This document shows positions 54,720 through 63,179 of a stretch of 64,000 nucleotides of DNA, one piece after another (within the stretch, counting starts at the first letter, position 1; every line of letters starts with the position of its first letter). This DNA comes from Candidatus Gastranaerophilales bacterium. Its GTDB lineage: Bacteria; Cyanobacteriota; Vampirovibrionia; Gastranaerophilales; Gastranaerophilaceae. Under the pieces are notes generated by a model that did not search any database, had not been told where the DNA came from, and worked only from the letters and a program-made list of their open reading frames with translations. The stretch lies in the NCBI GenBank assembly GCA_944324845.1, contig CALUXX010000001.1:124001-188000 (forward strand), in the 5' to 3' direction. Made by a program: the position numbers and the translations under genes.

Positions 54720-55037
54720 TTAAATAAATAAATCGACTACTGTATATAACATACAAGCATAGCCTAAATCACCCCATACAGAAACCCAAAACGGTAAATT
54801 ATGTTTTTGCTCGATATCCCCATCTCTCACTGCTTGAACCGCTGCATATAAGCAATATGCACAATAAACAAAACCTGCAAAGAGCAAGATAGAAAAAACA
54901 ATAATTATGTACCATCCGGAAACATCTTTAAGTCCAAGAGTAAAGTATTTTACTAAAGTATAAATTGCGTAACTTACCAGATATACTAAACCACCGATTA
55001 AATACATTTTGTTTTCTCTTAAATCTTGAAAGTTCAT
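54720..55037 (-). CDS. Small three-span membrane protein
   Basis: 105 residues with three hydrophobic segments (about 11-31, 43-66, 84-103) and a charged loop (RDGDIEQKHNLP). GAGG precedes the ATG. The gene is preceded by a gap to the rlmH end and is probably its own unit. Function unknown. Confidence 0.62.
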   Translation of the reverse strand: MNFQDLRENKMYLIGGLVYLVSYAIYTLVKYFTLGLKDVSGWYIIIVFSILLFAGFVYCAYCLYAAVQAVRDGDIEQKHNLPFWVSVWGDLGYACMLYTVVDLFI

Positions 55038-55100
55038 AGTTCCATCCTCGAGTAATTCTATTATACATTTTTTTTATGATTTATCAATAATATAACGATT

Positions 55101-55571
55101 TTATTTATGATAAGGTTCATTTTTAGCAATTTTGAATGCTCTATAGATTTGCTCAATTAGAATTAACCTTGCAAATTGATGCAGAAATGTCATTTTTGAC
55201 ATACTCATTTTAAAGTTTGCTCGTTTTGAAACATTTTCACCTATTCCACAGGATGAGCCTATCACAAATACAATTTCACTTATGCCTTCATTTGTTATTT
55301 CTGTAATTTTTTTTGAAAATTCTTCACTGGATAATTGTTTCCCTTGAATTTCCATTGTTATTACAAAATCGCTCGGTTTAATTTGTGAAAGAATTTTTTC
55401 GCCTTCTTCTATTAAAATTTTATTAGTTAGATTTTCGTCTTTTATTTCTATTGGGGTTAATTCAATTACTGATACGTCAGCATAAGGCGTTAAGCGTTTT
55501 AAAAACTCATCAATGCCGTTTTTTAGAAATTGTTCTTTTATTTTTCCTAATGCTATAATTTTAATTTTCAA
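55101..55571 (-). CDS. rlmH: 23S rRNA pseudouridine(1915) N3-methyltransferase
   Basis: A SPOUT-class methyltransferase acting on the assembled ribosome. The normal RlmH start KIKIIALGK follows a TTG at 55571, giving 156 residues, the usual length; a GTG 5 codons upstream is the alternative. The SAM-binding knot is FVIGSSCGIGENVSKRAN and the C-terminus IEQIYRAFKIAKNEPYHK is diagnostic. It overlaps the end of mscS by 11 bp, so translation is coupled. Confidence 0.95.
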   Translation of the reverse strand: MKIKIIALGKIKEQFLKNGIDEFLKRLTPYADVSVIELTPIEIKDENLTNKILIEEGEKILSQIKPSDFVITMEIQGKQLSSEEFSKKITEITNEGISEIVFVIGSSCGIGENVSKRANFKMSMSKMTFLHQFARLILIEQIYRAFKIAKNEPYHK

Positions 55572-56382
55572 TTTTACTGTTATCACTTTCTATATAAACT
55601 GAACGGGATGGGAATGCAAAGTCTATTCCTGCTTTTCTGTATTCAGCGATAATTTCTGCTAAAAATTCTCCACGAACTTTTAAAAATTTATCGTATGAGC
55701 CTGATTTTACATAGCCTCTAAATCTTATGTTTATTGAGCTTTCTCCAAGATCATGAATACTTACCGTAAATTCATTATGAATTTCTTTATGATTTATTGC
55801 TGTGTTTTTAAGAATTTCTTGTGCTAATTTTAGGTGTTCATTATCTGTTGAATAAGTTACACCAAAGGTCAAGTTTAAAAATCTTTTCCTTGCATTTGAA
55901 ACATTTACGACAATTGCATTTGCCGCAACGTTGTTTGGTATGCTGGTTAGGTAATGATCAAGATCTCTTATTTTTGTTGAACGCATATTTATATCTTCAA
56001 CATAACCTTCGAGTCCGTTGATTTTTACATAATCCCCGATTTTATAAATTCTATCAGACAAAATGCCAATGGTTCCAAATATATTTGCTAAGGCATCTTT
56101 TGCTGCCATACCAACAGCAATACCTCCTATTCCGAAACCTGCAAGTATTGATGAAATTGAATAGCCTTGACTTTGTAGTAAACCTGTTGCTGCTATAAAT
56201 AATATTGTTGCCTTGATTATTTTTGTTATTATTGGCAGAAATCTTAATAATGGAGAATCAATGTCTTTTTCTTGTAATTTTTTTATTATTTTTTGATCTG
56301 CTATATCTATAATTTTGAATAAAATTATAACTAATACTAAATTTATTCCTAATGCAATCAATCCAGCTTCCCATTTAGGCAT
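55561..56382 (-). CDS. mscS: Small-conductance mechanosensitive channel
   Basis: A heptameric tension-gated channel that vents solutes on osmotic downshock. 273 residues with three N-terminal spans. The pore helix has the Gly/Ala pattern LAGFGIGGIAVGMAAKDAL, followed by the beta domain start FGTIGILSDRIYKIGDYVKI and the cytoplasmic vestibule. AAGGAG is the ribosome site. It forms an operon with rlmH. Confidence 0.93.
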   Translation of the reverse strand: MPKWEAGLIALGINLVLVIILFKIIDIADQKIIKKLQEKDIDSPLLRFLPIITKIIKATILFIAATGLLQSQGYSISSILAGFGIGGIAVGMAAKDALANIFGTIGILSDRIYKIGDYVKINGLEGYVEDINMRSTKIRDLDHYLTSIPNNVAANAIVVNVSNARKRFLNLTFGVTYSTDNEHLKLAQEILKNTAINHKEIHNEFTVSIHDLGESSINIRFRGYVKSGSYDKFLKVRGEFLAEIIAEYRKAGIDFAFPSRSVYIESDNSKIEN

Positions 56383-56482
56383 CTTAATTCTCCTTATTTT
56401 GTTTAATTATAAAATAGAAATAATATACTTTAAATATTATGTAAATATTTTATAAAAATTTTTCTTTAGTTTAAAACTTTGT

Positions 56483-56494
56483 TAAAATATAAGC
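56483..56494 (+). promoter_or_regulatory. -10 box of the lytic transglycosylase, leaderless type
   Basis: TAAAAT (56483-56488) and ATAAGC separate it by 6 nt from the ATG at 56495. No Shine-Dalgarno. Confidence 0.45.
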
Positions 56495-58459
56495 ATGTTT
56501 AGTTCCAGAAATATAGTTGCGGGGATATTTATATTATTGTTATTTCTTGGATTAGGTGTAACTTTTTCAAAATTATACCAGCCGGAAGCAAAAAATATCA
56601 AAAACTATAAACTCGCTTTATCCGATTATGATAATGAAAATTATTCCAATTCATATTTTTTATTTTCTCAAGTAAGTGCAATTTCTGCGCTTAAGCCTGC
56701 AGCACTTTACAGGCAGGCAATGTGTGCAAGAAAATTGGGAGATAATAAATCTGAATTAAATAGCTATCAGCAGTTAATCATGTATTATCCAAGGAGTAGA
56801 TTTGCCGCTGAAGCTCGTTATTATGCCGGTCAATTTTTGATGGACGAAAATCCGAACTTAGCTTATCGTTATTTTGATAACGTTGTAAAGGCTAATATTG
56901 ATGAGGATTTTACTATCGCTTCCGAGTATTTTAAGGCAAGAATTACTGCGACTAAAATTCGTTATTCTGGGAAAAAGCCTTCTGAAAAGAAAAAAGAAAA
57001 GGTTGAGCAAGCGTTTAGAAATTACCTTGAAAAATATCCTGATGGCAGGCTTGCTGTTAATGTCGCAAATACGTGGAGAAAGTTTAACCAAAATCTTTCA
57101 CCTTCCGATGCTTATTTGGTTGCTAGGGCTTATGTTTATGCAAAGTCCTATGCTGAAGCTAAAAATATTATATCTAAGCTAAAAGAAGAAGATATTTGGG
57201 TTCTTAAGGATTTAATGCTTTATAGGACAAGAGATTATAACAATGCTAATGCTCTATTATTGAAACATATAAAAGAAGATAATAAAAATATTAGAAAAGA
57301 AGATTATAACCTTGTTATTGATGAATATACTGATATTTGGGATTCTGATAAGTCTAAGTATCACAAGTTAGCGGCTCTTTTAAATTCTACAAAAAGCAGC
57401 AAGCGTGATTATATTTGGAATTTGAAATGTTCATATTCTCCAAAAGAGGAAAAACAGTCTTGTTATAGTGGTTTATATTCTGCATTCCCTAACGGTGAGT
57501 ATGCAAGAATTGCTTTGTTCCAAAATTTTGTATTAGCGCTCGAATCTAAAAATTATCAAAAAACTCGTCAATTAAGTGTTGAATATTTGAATAAATATAA
57601 AGATTCAAAAGAAACCCCTATGGTTATGTTTTGGGCAGCTAAAATAGATCATAGCAGTAAGATGCTTAATGAAATAGTTTACAGATATCCTGATTCTTTT
57701 TATGCGTATCGTGCTTTTTGGATTTTGCATAATATAAATGGTGCTACTATTAATTCTCCATTGAAATTTAAACAGGTTGTTTATCCATATAAACTTCCGG
57801 ATAGAAAAAGTCCTTTGTATTCATTGTTGTTAGTTAAAGATTACGAAATGATTAAAAAATATACTAACGATAAGTTTATCGAAAGTTGGGTTGAATATGA
57901 AAAAGGGAATTATGCAACTTCAATGATTATTGCAAGAGATGCAATGGCTGATTTAGATGTTAAACCTACTAAGTCTGATTTGAGATGGCGTTTGGTTTAT
58001 CCTCAAAATTACTTTAAGCAAGTAAGAAAATATGCAAATGAATATTATAATAATGAAGCATTAATAATGGCTATATTAAGAGAAGAAAGTTCGTTTAATA
58101 CTCAGTCGCAAAGTAACGTTGGCGCAATGGGGTTAATGCAGTTGATGCCAACTACAGCTAAAGAAATTGCTTCTCGTAATAATTTGCCGTTTGAAATTCT
58201 ATATCTTCTAAATCCTGATATTAATATTAGGCTCGGTAATCTTTATTATTCCAGTTTAAAAGAACAGTTGTCCAATAACGAAGTTATGGCAATCGCTGCG
58301 TATAATGGAGGTATCGGTTCTGTTATAAATTGGAAGAATAAATTGTCTTATTCTGATATTGATGAATTTATTATTCAAATACCTTATGAGGAAACTCAAT
58401 ATTATATTGAAAAGATTTTGGGAAGTTATTGGAATTATACAAGAATTTATCAAAAGTAA
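56495..58459 (+). CDS. Soluble-type lytic murein transglycosylase
   Basis: 654 residues. One N-terminal hydrophobic segment (about 5-27) anchors or exports the protein. The middle (30-500) is a helical TPR-like superhelix, as in Slt70. The C-terminal SLT domain has the catalytic Glu531 in REESSFN, followed by GAMGLMQLMPTTA and IAAYNGG. It cleaves peptidoglycan to 1,6-anhydromuropeptides. The next gene, SpoIID, also acts on the wall, pointing to a small wall-remodelling cluster. Confidence 0.92.
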   Translation: MFSSRNIVAGIFILLLFLGLGVTFSKLYQPEAKNIKNYKLALSDYDNENYSNSYFLFSQVSAISALKPAALYRQAMCARKLGDNKSELNSYQQLIMYYPRSRFAAEARYYAGQFLMDENPNLAYRYFDNVVKANIDEDFTIASEYFKARITATKIRYSGKKPSEKKKEKVEQAFRNYLEKYPDGRLAVNVANTWRKFNQNLSPSDAYLVARAYVYAKSYAEAKNIISKLKEEDIWVLKDLMLYRTRDYNNANALLLKHIKEDNKNIRKEDYNLVIDEYTDIWDSDKSKYHKLAALLNSTKSSKRDYIWNLKCSYSPKEEKQSCYSGLYSAFPNGEYARIALFQNFVLALESKNYQKTRQLSVEYLNKYKDSKETPMVMFWAAKIDHSSKMLNEIVYRYPDSFYAYRAFWILHNINGATINSPLKFKQVVYPYKLPDRKSPLYSLLLVKDYEMIKKYTNDKFIESWVEYEKGNYATSMIIARDAMADLDVKPTKSDLRWRLVYPQNYFKQVRKYANEYYNNEALIMAILREESSFNTQSQSNVGAMGLMQLMPTTAKEIASRNNLPFEILYLLNPDINIRLGNLYYSSLKEQLSNNEVMAIAAYNGGIGSVINWKNKLSYSDIDEFIIQIPYEETQYYIEKILGSYWNYTRIYQK

Positions 58460-58505
58460 TAAAAATTTCGTCTAAATGAATTATTCAAAGAAAGGTTGAA
58501 TAGGG

Positions 58506-58517
58506 TAAAATAAAAAT
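58506..58517 (+). promoter_or_regulatory. -10 box of the SpoIID gene, leaderless type
   Basis: TAAAAT (58506-58511), then AAAAAT and the ATG at 58518. The nearest purine-rich stretch (AGGG) is too far for a good ribosome site. Confidence 0.4.
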
Positions 58518-59384
58518 ATGAAAAAGATTATATTAATACTAGCAATAATTATATTAAATATGATAGCAACCAATCCGAGTTATGCAATAAAAATCGGATT
58601 ACTAACACAAGTAGATGAAGCAGGTGTTGGTGTTAACGTAAATGGTAGAATGATTGATGTTAATACCAATAAAACAGTATGTACCGCAGATGCAATGAGA
58701 GGATATGTTTTAGTCCCTTATAAAAACGAAATTGCAGTAAAAGCTGGTGGCAAAACTTATACCTTGGGTACAGGTGCTATTGTTCTTAGAACAGATACTG
58801 ACGGTTATGTCAGTACAAAAGGTAAATGGTATCATGGTAAGTTACTTATTAAAAATATGGGCGGGAAACTTACTGTTATAAATGATATAGATTTGGAAAA
58901 TTATATAAAAGGTGTTGTTCCATCTGAAATGCCGGCATCTTGGGAATATGAAGCATTAAAAGCTCAGGCGATTGCTGCAAGAAGTTTTGCTTTGGCTAAT
59001 TTAGGTAAACAATCTAAAAATGGATATGATTTGAAAGATAATACTGAAGATCAAGCCTATGGTGGTGCGTCAGCCGAAACTAATATAACAAATAAAGCCG
59101 TTGACGAAACTCATGGACTTGTTTTAACTTATGATATGAAAATTATTTCAGCTTATTATTCAGCTTCAGCCGGTGGTATGACTTCTGATTCAGTTTGGGG
59201 CGGGTATGCTCCTTATCTTCATTCAGTACCTTCTTTTGATGATGCTGTTGGTAAAAAAGGTCATGGTGTTGGCATGTCTCAACATGGTGCTAATAATTTG
59301 GCTAAACAAGGTTATAATGCTTATCAAATTTTGCAGTATTTCTACTCAAATATCAAATTTGCTAAGTTGAATAAAGATACTTAA
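58518..59384 (+). CDS. SpoIID/LytB-domain amidase enhancer-like protein
   Basis: 288 residues with a signal peptide (MKKIILILAIIILNMIATNP). The SpoIID domain is full: DLENYIKGVVPSEMPASWEY, ALKAQAIAARSFALAN, EDQAYGG, YYSASAGGMT and KGHGVGMSQHGANNLAKQGY. In Bacillus SpoIID is a transglycosylase in engulfment; cyanobacteria and their relatives carry SpoIID-like proteins outside sporulation, acting on denuded glycan strands. No sporulation gene is present. Confidence 0.9.
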   Translation: MKKIILILAIIILNMIATNPSYAIKIGLLTQVDEAGVGVNVNGRMIDVNTNKTVCTADAMRGYVLVPYKNEIAVKAGGKTYTLGTGAIVLRTDTDGYVSTKGKWYHGKLLIKNMGGKLTVINDIDLENYIKGVVPSEMPASWEYEALKAQAIAARSFALANLGKQSKNGYDLKDNTEDQAYGGASAETNITNKAVDETHGLVLTYDMKIISAYYSASAGGMTSDSVWGGYAPYLHSVPSFDDAVGKKGHGVGMSQHGANNLAKQGYNAYQILQYFYSNIKFAKLNKDT

Positions 59385-59410
59385 TCCTTGTTATTACTGT
59401 TTTAGCAGTT

Positions 59411-59428
59411 GATATACTTCGGTATATC
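59411..59428 (+). other. Stable UUCG hairpin after the SpoIID gene
   Basis: GATATAC-TTCG-GTATATC, a perfect 7-bp stem closed by C(UUCG)G, one of the most stable RNA tetraloops. No T-run follows directly, so it may be a 3'-end stabiliser rather than a classical terminator. Confidence 0.55.
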
Positions 59429-59471
59429 CTTGCTATTATTTAAATTTAGCCGAATTAATTCGCTAAACCCC

Positions 59472-59500
59472 TTGACAGTATTGCCTTAAATGGTTATAAT
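59472..59500 (+). promoter_or_regulatory. Perfect consensus promoter of HU
   Basis: TTGACA (59472-59477), exactly 17 nt, TATAAT (59495-59500). Start expected near 59507, giving a leader of about 65 nt with AGGAGG at 59561-59566. This is the strongest promoter in the window. Confidence 0.9.
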
Positions 59501-59572
59501 AATTTTGTCGATACAAGGAATTCTGCGGAATTGGTTATGTATTCGTAGTTTTAAGGAAGAAGGAGGTTCATG

Positions 59573-59845
59573 ATGAACAAAGAAGAATTAGTAAAAGAAG
59601 TGTCAAAAAAATCAAAAGTTTCTCAAAAAACTGCAGCTGATATTTTATCTGCAACTCTAGAAACTATCCAAAAAACAGTTTCTAAAGGTAAAAAAGTTAC
59701 TCTAGTTGGTTTTGGTACTTTCGAAGCTCGCAAAAGAGCAGCTAGAACCGGTAGAAACCCTCAAACTGGTGCAACTTTGAAAATCGCTGCTAAAACAGTT
59801 CCTGCATTCACTGCTGGTAAAAAATTCAAAGAAATTGTAAAATAG
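59573..59845 (+). CDS. hup: DNA-binding protein HU
   Basis: A nucleoid-bending dimer. 90 residues from the second ATG (59573), which is 6 nt from AGGAGG; ATG 59570 is too close. The family features NKEELVKEVSKKSKVSQKTA, the basic arm GRNPQTGATLKIAAKTVPAF and the C-terminal FKEIVK are all there. Monocistronic, consensus promoter and terminator: a highly expressed gene. Confidence 0.96.
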   Translation: MNKEELVKEVSKKSKVSQKTAADILSATLETIQKTVSKGKKVTLVGFGTFEARKRAARTGRNPQTGATLKIAAKTVPAFTAGKKFKEIVK

Positions 59846-59865
59846 TTTTTATTTTATAAATTTTC

Positions 59866-59901
59866 GAAAGCCGGTAATCTTATATGATTATCGGCTTTTT
59901 A
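59866..59901 (+). terminator. Terminator after HU
   Basis: AAGCCGGTAATC and GATTATCGGCTT with one G-U/A-type irregularity and a TTATAT loop, followed by TTTTT. Confidence 0.87.
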
Positions 59902-59977
59902 CGTTGCTTAAAATTTCTTGAATGTGGTATTTATTCGTGGTATTATTATCCTACAGTAAAAGTTTAAGAGGTGTTAA

Positions 59978-60670
59978 ATGAAAAGTTCAACAATAAGAAG
60001 ATCTACATTGTCTAGAGAAACCATGGAAGTTATTGAAAATTTGTCAAAAGAACAAGAAGAAAGCGGACTTCCTAGTGAGTATGTAAGACCTGATGAATTA
60101 GATGATAGTGTAGGCATCAATAATGGCAGTATGTCCCAAGAAATTGATTTGTTGTGGCAAAATTTTAAAACAAATCAATTTAATACTAATTCTCCTGTTG
60201 TTCATCTTTTTATTGGTATTGTTATCGGTGTTGTTTTAACTTCTTCAATTTTTGTTATTCATTCGATAGCTACAAAAGACAATTCAGACTCTAGTAAGGC
60301 TGCTGTTGGTGGTATTGAAAAACTGTTCAGCGGTAAAGAAAAAGTTCAAGAACCTACTCTTGAAGAACAAGCAAGTATTCAACAAGTTATTCCTTCAGAT
60401 AGTGAAAGTTCTGTTTCTGATAGTAGTAGTGTAAATACAACTGAAGAAACTCAACAGGCTAGTACAAATGCAACACAAGAAGTCGCTTCAGGTAGTGTTG
60501 ATACTTCTTCAATGACAAAATATAAGGTAAAAAGTGGTGATACCATCGAAAGTATTATAAAACAACATTATGGTACTTATTCTCCTGATAAGGCTGAACA
60601 AATTATGCAGGTTAATAATATGAAATCGCTTGATCATATTAATATTGACCAAGAAATTTTACTTCCTTAG
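59978..60670 (+). CDS. Membrane-anchored LysM protein
   Basis: 230 residues. Residues 1-75 are cytoplasmic, one span follows (about 77-98, VVHLFIGIVIGVVLTSSIFV), then a Ser/Gln/Thr-rich linker (100-180) and a C-terminal LysM domain, YKVKSGDTIESIIKQHYG with NNMKSLDHINIDQEILLP, which binds N-acetylglucosamine chains of peptidoglycan. It begins 26 bp before the amylase gene and is likely in one operon. AAGAGG is the ribosome site. Confidence 0.85.
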   Translation: MKSSTIRRSTLSRETMEVIENLSKEQEESGLPSEYVRPDELDDSVGINNGSMSQEIDLLWQNFKTNQFNTNSPVVHLFIGIVIGVVLTSSIFVIHSIATKDNSDSSKAAVGGIEKLFSGKEKVQEPTLEEQASIQQVIPSDSESSVSDSSSVNTTEETQQASTNATQEVASGSVDTSSMTKYKVKSGDTIESIIKQHYGTYSPDKAEQIMQVNNMKSLDHINIDQEILLP

Positions 60671-60696
60671 TTTTTGTTAGTTATAAGGTTTAATTT

Positions 60697-62250
60697 ATGT
60701 TTAAAAAATATGTAAAATTTTTATTTACTATCTTTGTGTTGTTTTCATTAACCAGCGTGAGTGTTTTGGCTGATGAAGTTAGAACTGATAATGATTTGCG
60801 TTCCAAATTTTTGAATAACAGTACAGTTATTATGGAAGTTAATATCCGCTCATTCAATTCAAAAGATTTGGATGGTGATGGGTTTATTAGAGAAGATATT
60901 GGAGAAGTTCGCGGGAATTTTCTAAATGCTATTGATAGATTAGATGAAATTAAAAATCTCGGTGTAAATACACTTCATGTCTTGCCGATTACGCCTGTTG
61001 GTAAATTAAAAGCATTGGGTACTGCCGGCAGTTTGTATGCAGCATCTGATTTTCAATCGATTAATCCTGATTTAATTGATAAAAATTCTCAGTTATCACC
61101 GGAGGATCAAGTTAAAAAATTTATTGAGGAAGCTCATAAAAGAAAAATTCGAGTTATTGTGGATGTTCCTGCGTGTGCTTCTTATGATTTGTATTTACAG
61201 CGACCTGATTTGTTCGTACAACAGGCTTCAGGTGAACCTGTTATGCCTGCTGATTGGACTGATGTAAGGCTCCTTGCAACAGGTACTGAAGATAAGGTTG
61301 ATGTTAATGTTTATAGCTTATACAAAGACTTTGTTAAGTATGTTATGAGTTTGGGTGTTGACGGTATAAGGGCTGATGTTGCTCATTGTAAAACTCCGTT
61401 ATTTTGGAAAGAGTTAATCGAATTTTCAAGAAGTAAAGATCCTGAATTCTTATGGTTGGCGGAAACTTCTGATTCTTGGAATGAGGCAATTTCTCCTCAA
61501 GCTGTTTTTACTCCTTATAATAAACTTTTGGAAGCCGGTTTTGATGGTTATTATGGTTCATTTTTTAATTTAAAAGATTGGAAAAATGCTAAAGAATTAA
61601 ATAAGCAGGTATCTTTTACTTTGACAGATAATAAAAAATATAAAGAACCTAAAAGTGTTATTGGTAGTTTTACCACTCATGATGAAGTCAGTCCTATTTT
61701 GTTAAAAGGACCTGCTCTTAGTGATATGATGATTTGGCTTAGTGCAACTTTGCCTGTTAATACTTATTTTCCTGACGGATTTCAGACGGGGGATGATTAT
61801 ATTTATAAAATGGGCAACAGACTTGCTCCTTCTTCAAATACTGATGATAATACTTATTTCGTCCATCGTGGAAAAATTGATATTTTTAATTTCTCAAGGC
61901 AACCGGGGGGCGATAACAATACTTTAAGAAATGATTTGTTACTTAGTAATAATGTTAAACAAAGCCTTTTACCAGTTTTGAATGAGGGAACTTTTACTCC
62001 TTTGAAAACTAATAATCAAAAAATATTTGCTTATATGTTTGCAAATAATATAAAAAAAGTTATTACAATAGGTAATCTTGATTTTGATAATCCTGTAAAA
62101 GCTGTTGTGAAAGTTCCAAAATTTAATCCGAAACATCAAAACGTTTTGCCTATAAAAATAAGTACGATGCCTGATGTTAAAAAAGGAAAGGTTATAGTAA
62201 ATTTAAAACCAGGTGAAGTTGTTGTAATTATTATTCATGAATTGCTGTAG
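60697..62250 (+). CDS. Secreted GH13 alpha-amylase-family enzyme
   Basis: 517 residues with a signal peptide (FKKYVKFLFTIFVLFSLTSV, cut after VLA). The TIM-barrel motifs are found: nucleophile Asp227 in DGIRADVAHCK, acid/base Glu256 in LWLAETSDS and Asp329 in FTTHDEVSP. An N-terminal DLDGDGFIRED loop may bind calcium. The exact GH13 subfamily is not clear, so substrate could be starch, maltodextrin or another alpha-glucan. Export together with a wall-anchored LysM protein suggests the cell digests external or periplasmic glucans. Confidence 0.87.
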   Translation: MFKKYVKFLFTIFVLFSLTSVSVLADEVRTDNDLRSKFLNNSTVIMEVNIRSFNSKDLDGDGFIREDIGEVRGNFLNAIDRLDEIKNLGVNTLHVLPITPVGKLKALGTAGSLYAASDFQSINPDLIDKNSQLSPEDQVKKFIEEAHKRKIRVIVDVPACASYDLYLQRPDLFVQQASGEPVMPADWTDVRLLATGTEDKVDVNVYSLYKDFVKYVMSLGVDGIRADVAHCKTPLFWKELIEFSRSKDPEFLWLAETSDSWNEAISPQAVFTPYNKLLEAGFDGYYGSFFNLKDWKNAKELNKQVSFTLTDNKKYKEPKSVIGSFTTHDEVSPILLKGPALSDMMIWLSATLPVNTYFPDGFQTGDDYIYKMGNRLAPSSNTDDNTYFVHRGKIDIFNFSRQPGGDNNTLRNDLLLSNNVKQSLLPVLNEGTFTPLKTNNQKIFAYMFANNIKKVITIGNLDFDNPVKAVVKVPKFNPKHQNVLPIKISTMPDVKKGKVIVNLKPGEVVVIIIHELL

Positions 62251-62252
62251 TG

Positions 62253-63179
62253 TTAAACTAATTTTTCGGCTAATTTTATAGCTGCAATCATTCCGGTATA
62301 ATCTGCAATATTTTTTCCTGCAATATCAAAGGCTGTTCCATGTCCCGGGGATGTTCTTATGATATCAAGTCCGATTGTTGTATTTACTGTATTCATGCCG
62401 GCAACTGTTTTTATAGGTATTAGTCCTTGATCGTGGTAGGTTGCAATATAGCAATCATATTCATCTTTTGTTTTGTTATAATAATGTTTTGCAGCTTCTA
62501 CAAATAATGTATCTGCCGGTAGTGGTTTTGTAATATTTATACCTTCTTCATTTAGTTCTTTTACAGCAGGAATTAGTATTTCAAGTTCTTCTTTACCTAA
62601 GATTCCGTTTTCTCCTGCGTGAGGATTTAGACCACATAGTGCAAATTTTGGATTTTTTATTTTTAATTTATTTTCGAAAACATGAAATGTATTTTTTATT
62701 TTTGTTTTTACCAAATCTTTTGTTAGATTTATTTCTTTTAAAGGACAATGTCTTGTAAGTAACAGAACTCTAAAATTTTCTGCAATGAATAACATTTCGG
62801 CTTGTTGATTTTTGTTTGCCAAATAATGTTGTAATACTTCAGTCTGTCCATTAAAAATGTGACCAGCCATATGCATTGCTTCTTTAGCGGTTGGAGCTGT
62901 TACTATTGCTTGTGGCATAATTTCACATACTTTTTTCAAACTTTGGAATGCAAATTCACCGGCTTCTTTTGTTATTTTCCCTGGTTTTATATTGTCTTTA
63001 GAATATGGAATTTCTATTATCTCGTAGGCATCGTTTAATTTTTCATAATAATTTAAGATTTCTTTATTCGAGATTATTACAATTTTATCTTTGTTAATAT
63101 TTAGATTATTTAGGGCGTTTATGGTAATTTCTGCGCCAATTCCGTTTGGATCACCTGTTGTTATTGCAATTTTATCCAT
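62253..63179 (-). CDS. pdxA: PdxA-family 4-phospho-hydroxyacid dehydrogenase
   Basis: 308 residues with the family landmarks AITTGDPNGIGAEITI at the N-terminus, TAPTAKEAMHMAGH, LNPHAGENG and the metal-site segment YHDQGLIPIKT. Classical PdxA makes a vitamin B6 precursor. Here the ATG overlaps the stop (TAATG) of a DUF1537 four-carbon sugar-acid kinase, the arrangement known for PdxA2, which oxidises 4-phospho-D-threonate or -erythronate in sugar-acid breakdown. Either role is possible; context favours PdxA2. It is convergent with the amylase gene (2 bp gap). Confidence 0.93.
   Translation of the reverse strand: MDKIAITTGDPNGIGAEITINALNNLNINKDKIVIISNKEILNYYEKLNDAYEIIEIPYSKDNIKPGKITKEAGEFAFQSLKKVCEIMPQAIVTAPTAKEAMHMAGHIFNGQTEVLQHYLANKNQQAEMLFIAENFRVLLLTRHCPLKEINLTKDLVKTKIKNTFHVFENKLKIKNPKFALCGLNPHAGENGILGKEELEILIPAVKELNEEGINITKPLPADTLFVEAAKHYYNKTKDEYDCYIATYHDQGLIPIKTVAGMNTVNTTIGLDIIRTSPGHGTAFDIAGKNIADYTGMIAAIKLAEKLV

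Noticed and set aside
58518-59384. Sporulation gene
   Set aside because: SpoIID domains occur in non-sporulating cyanobacterial relatives, and no other sporulation gene is present.
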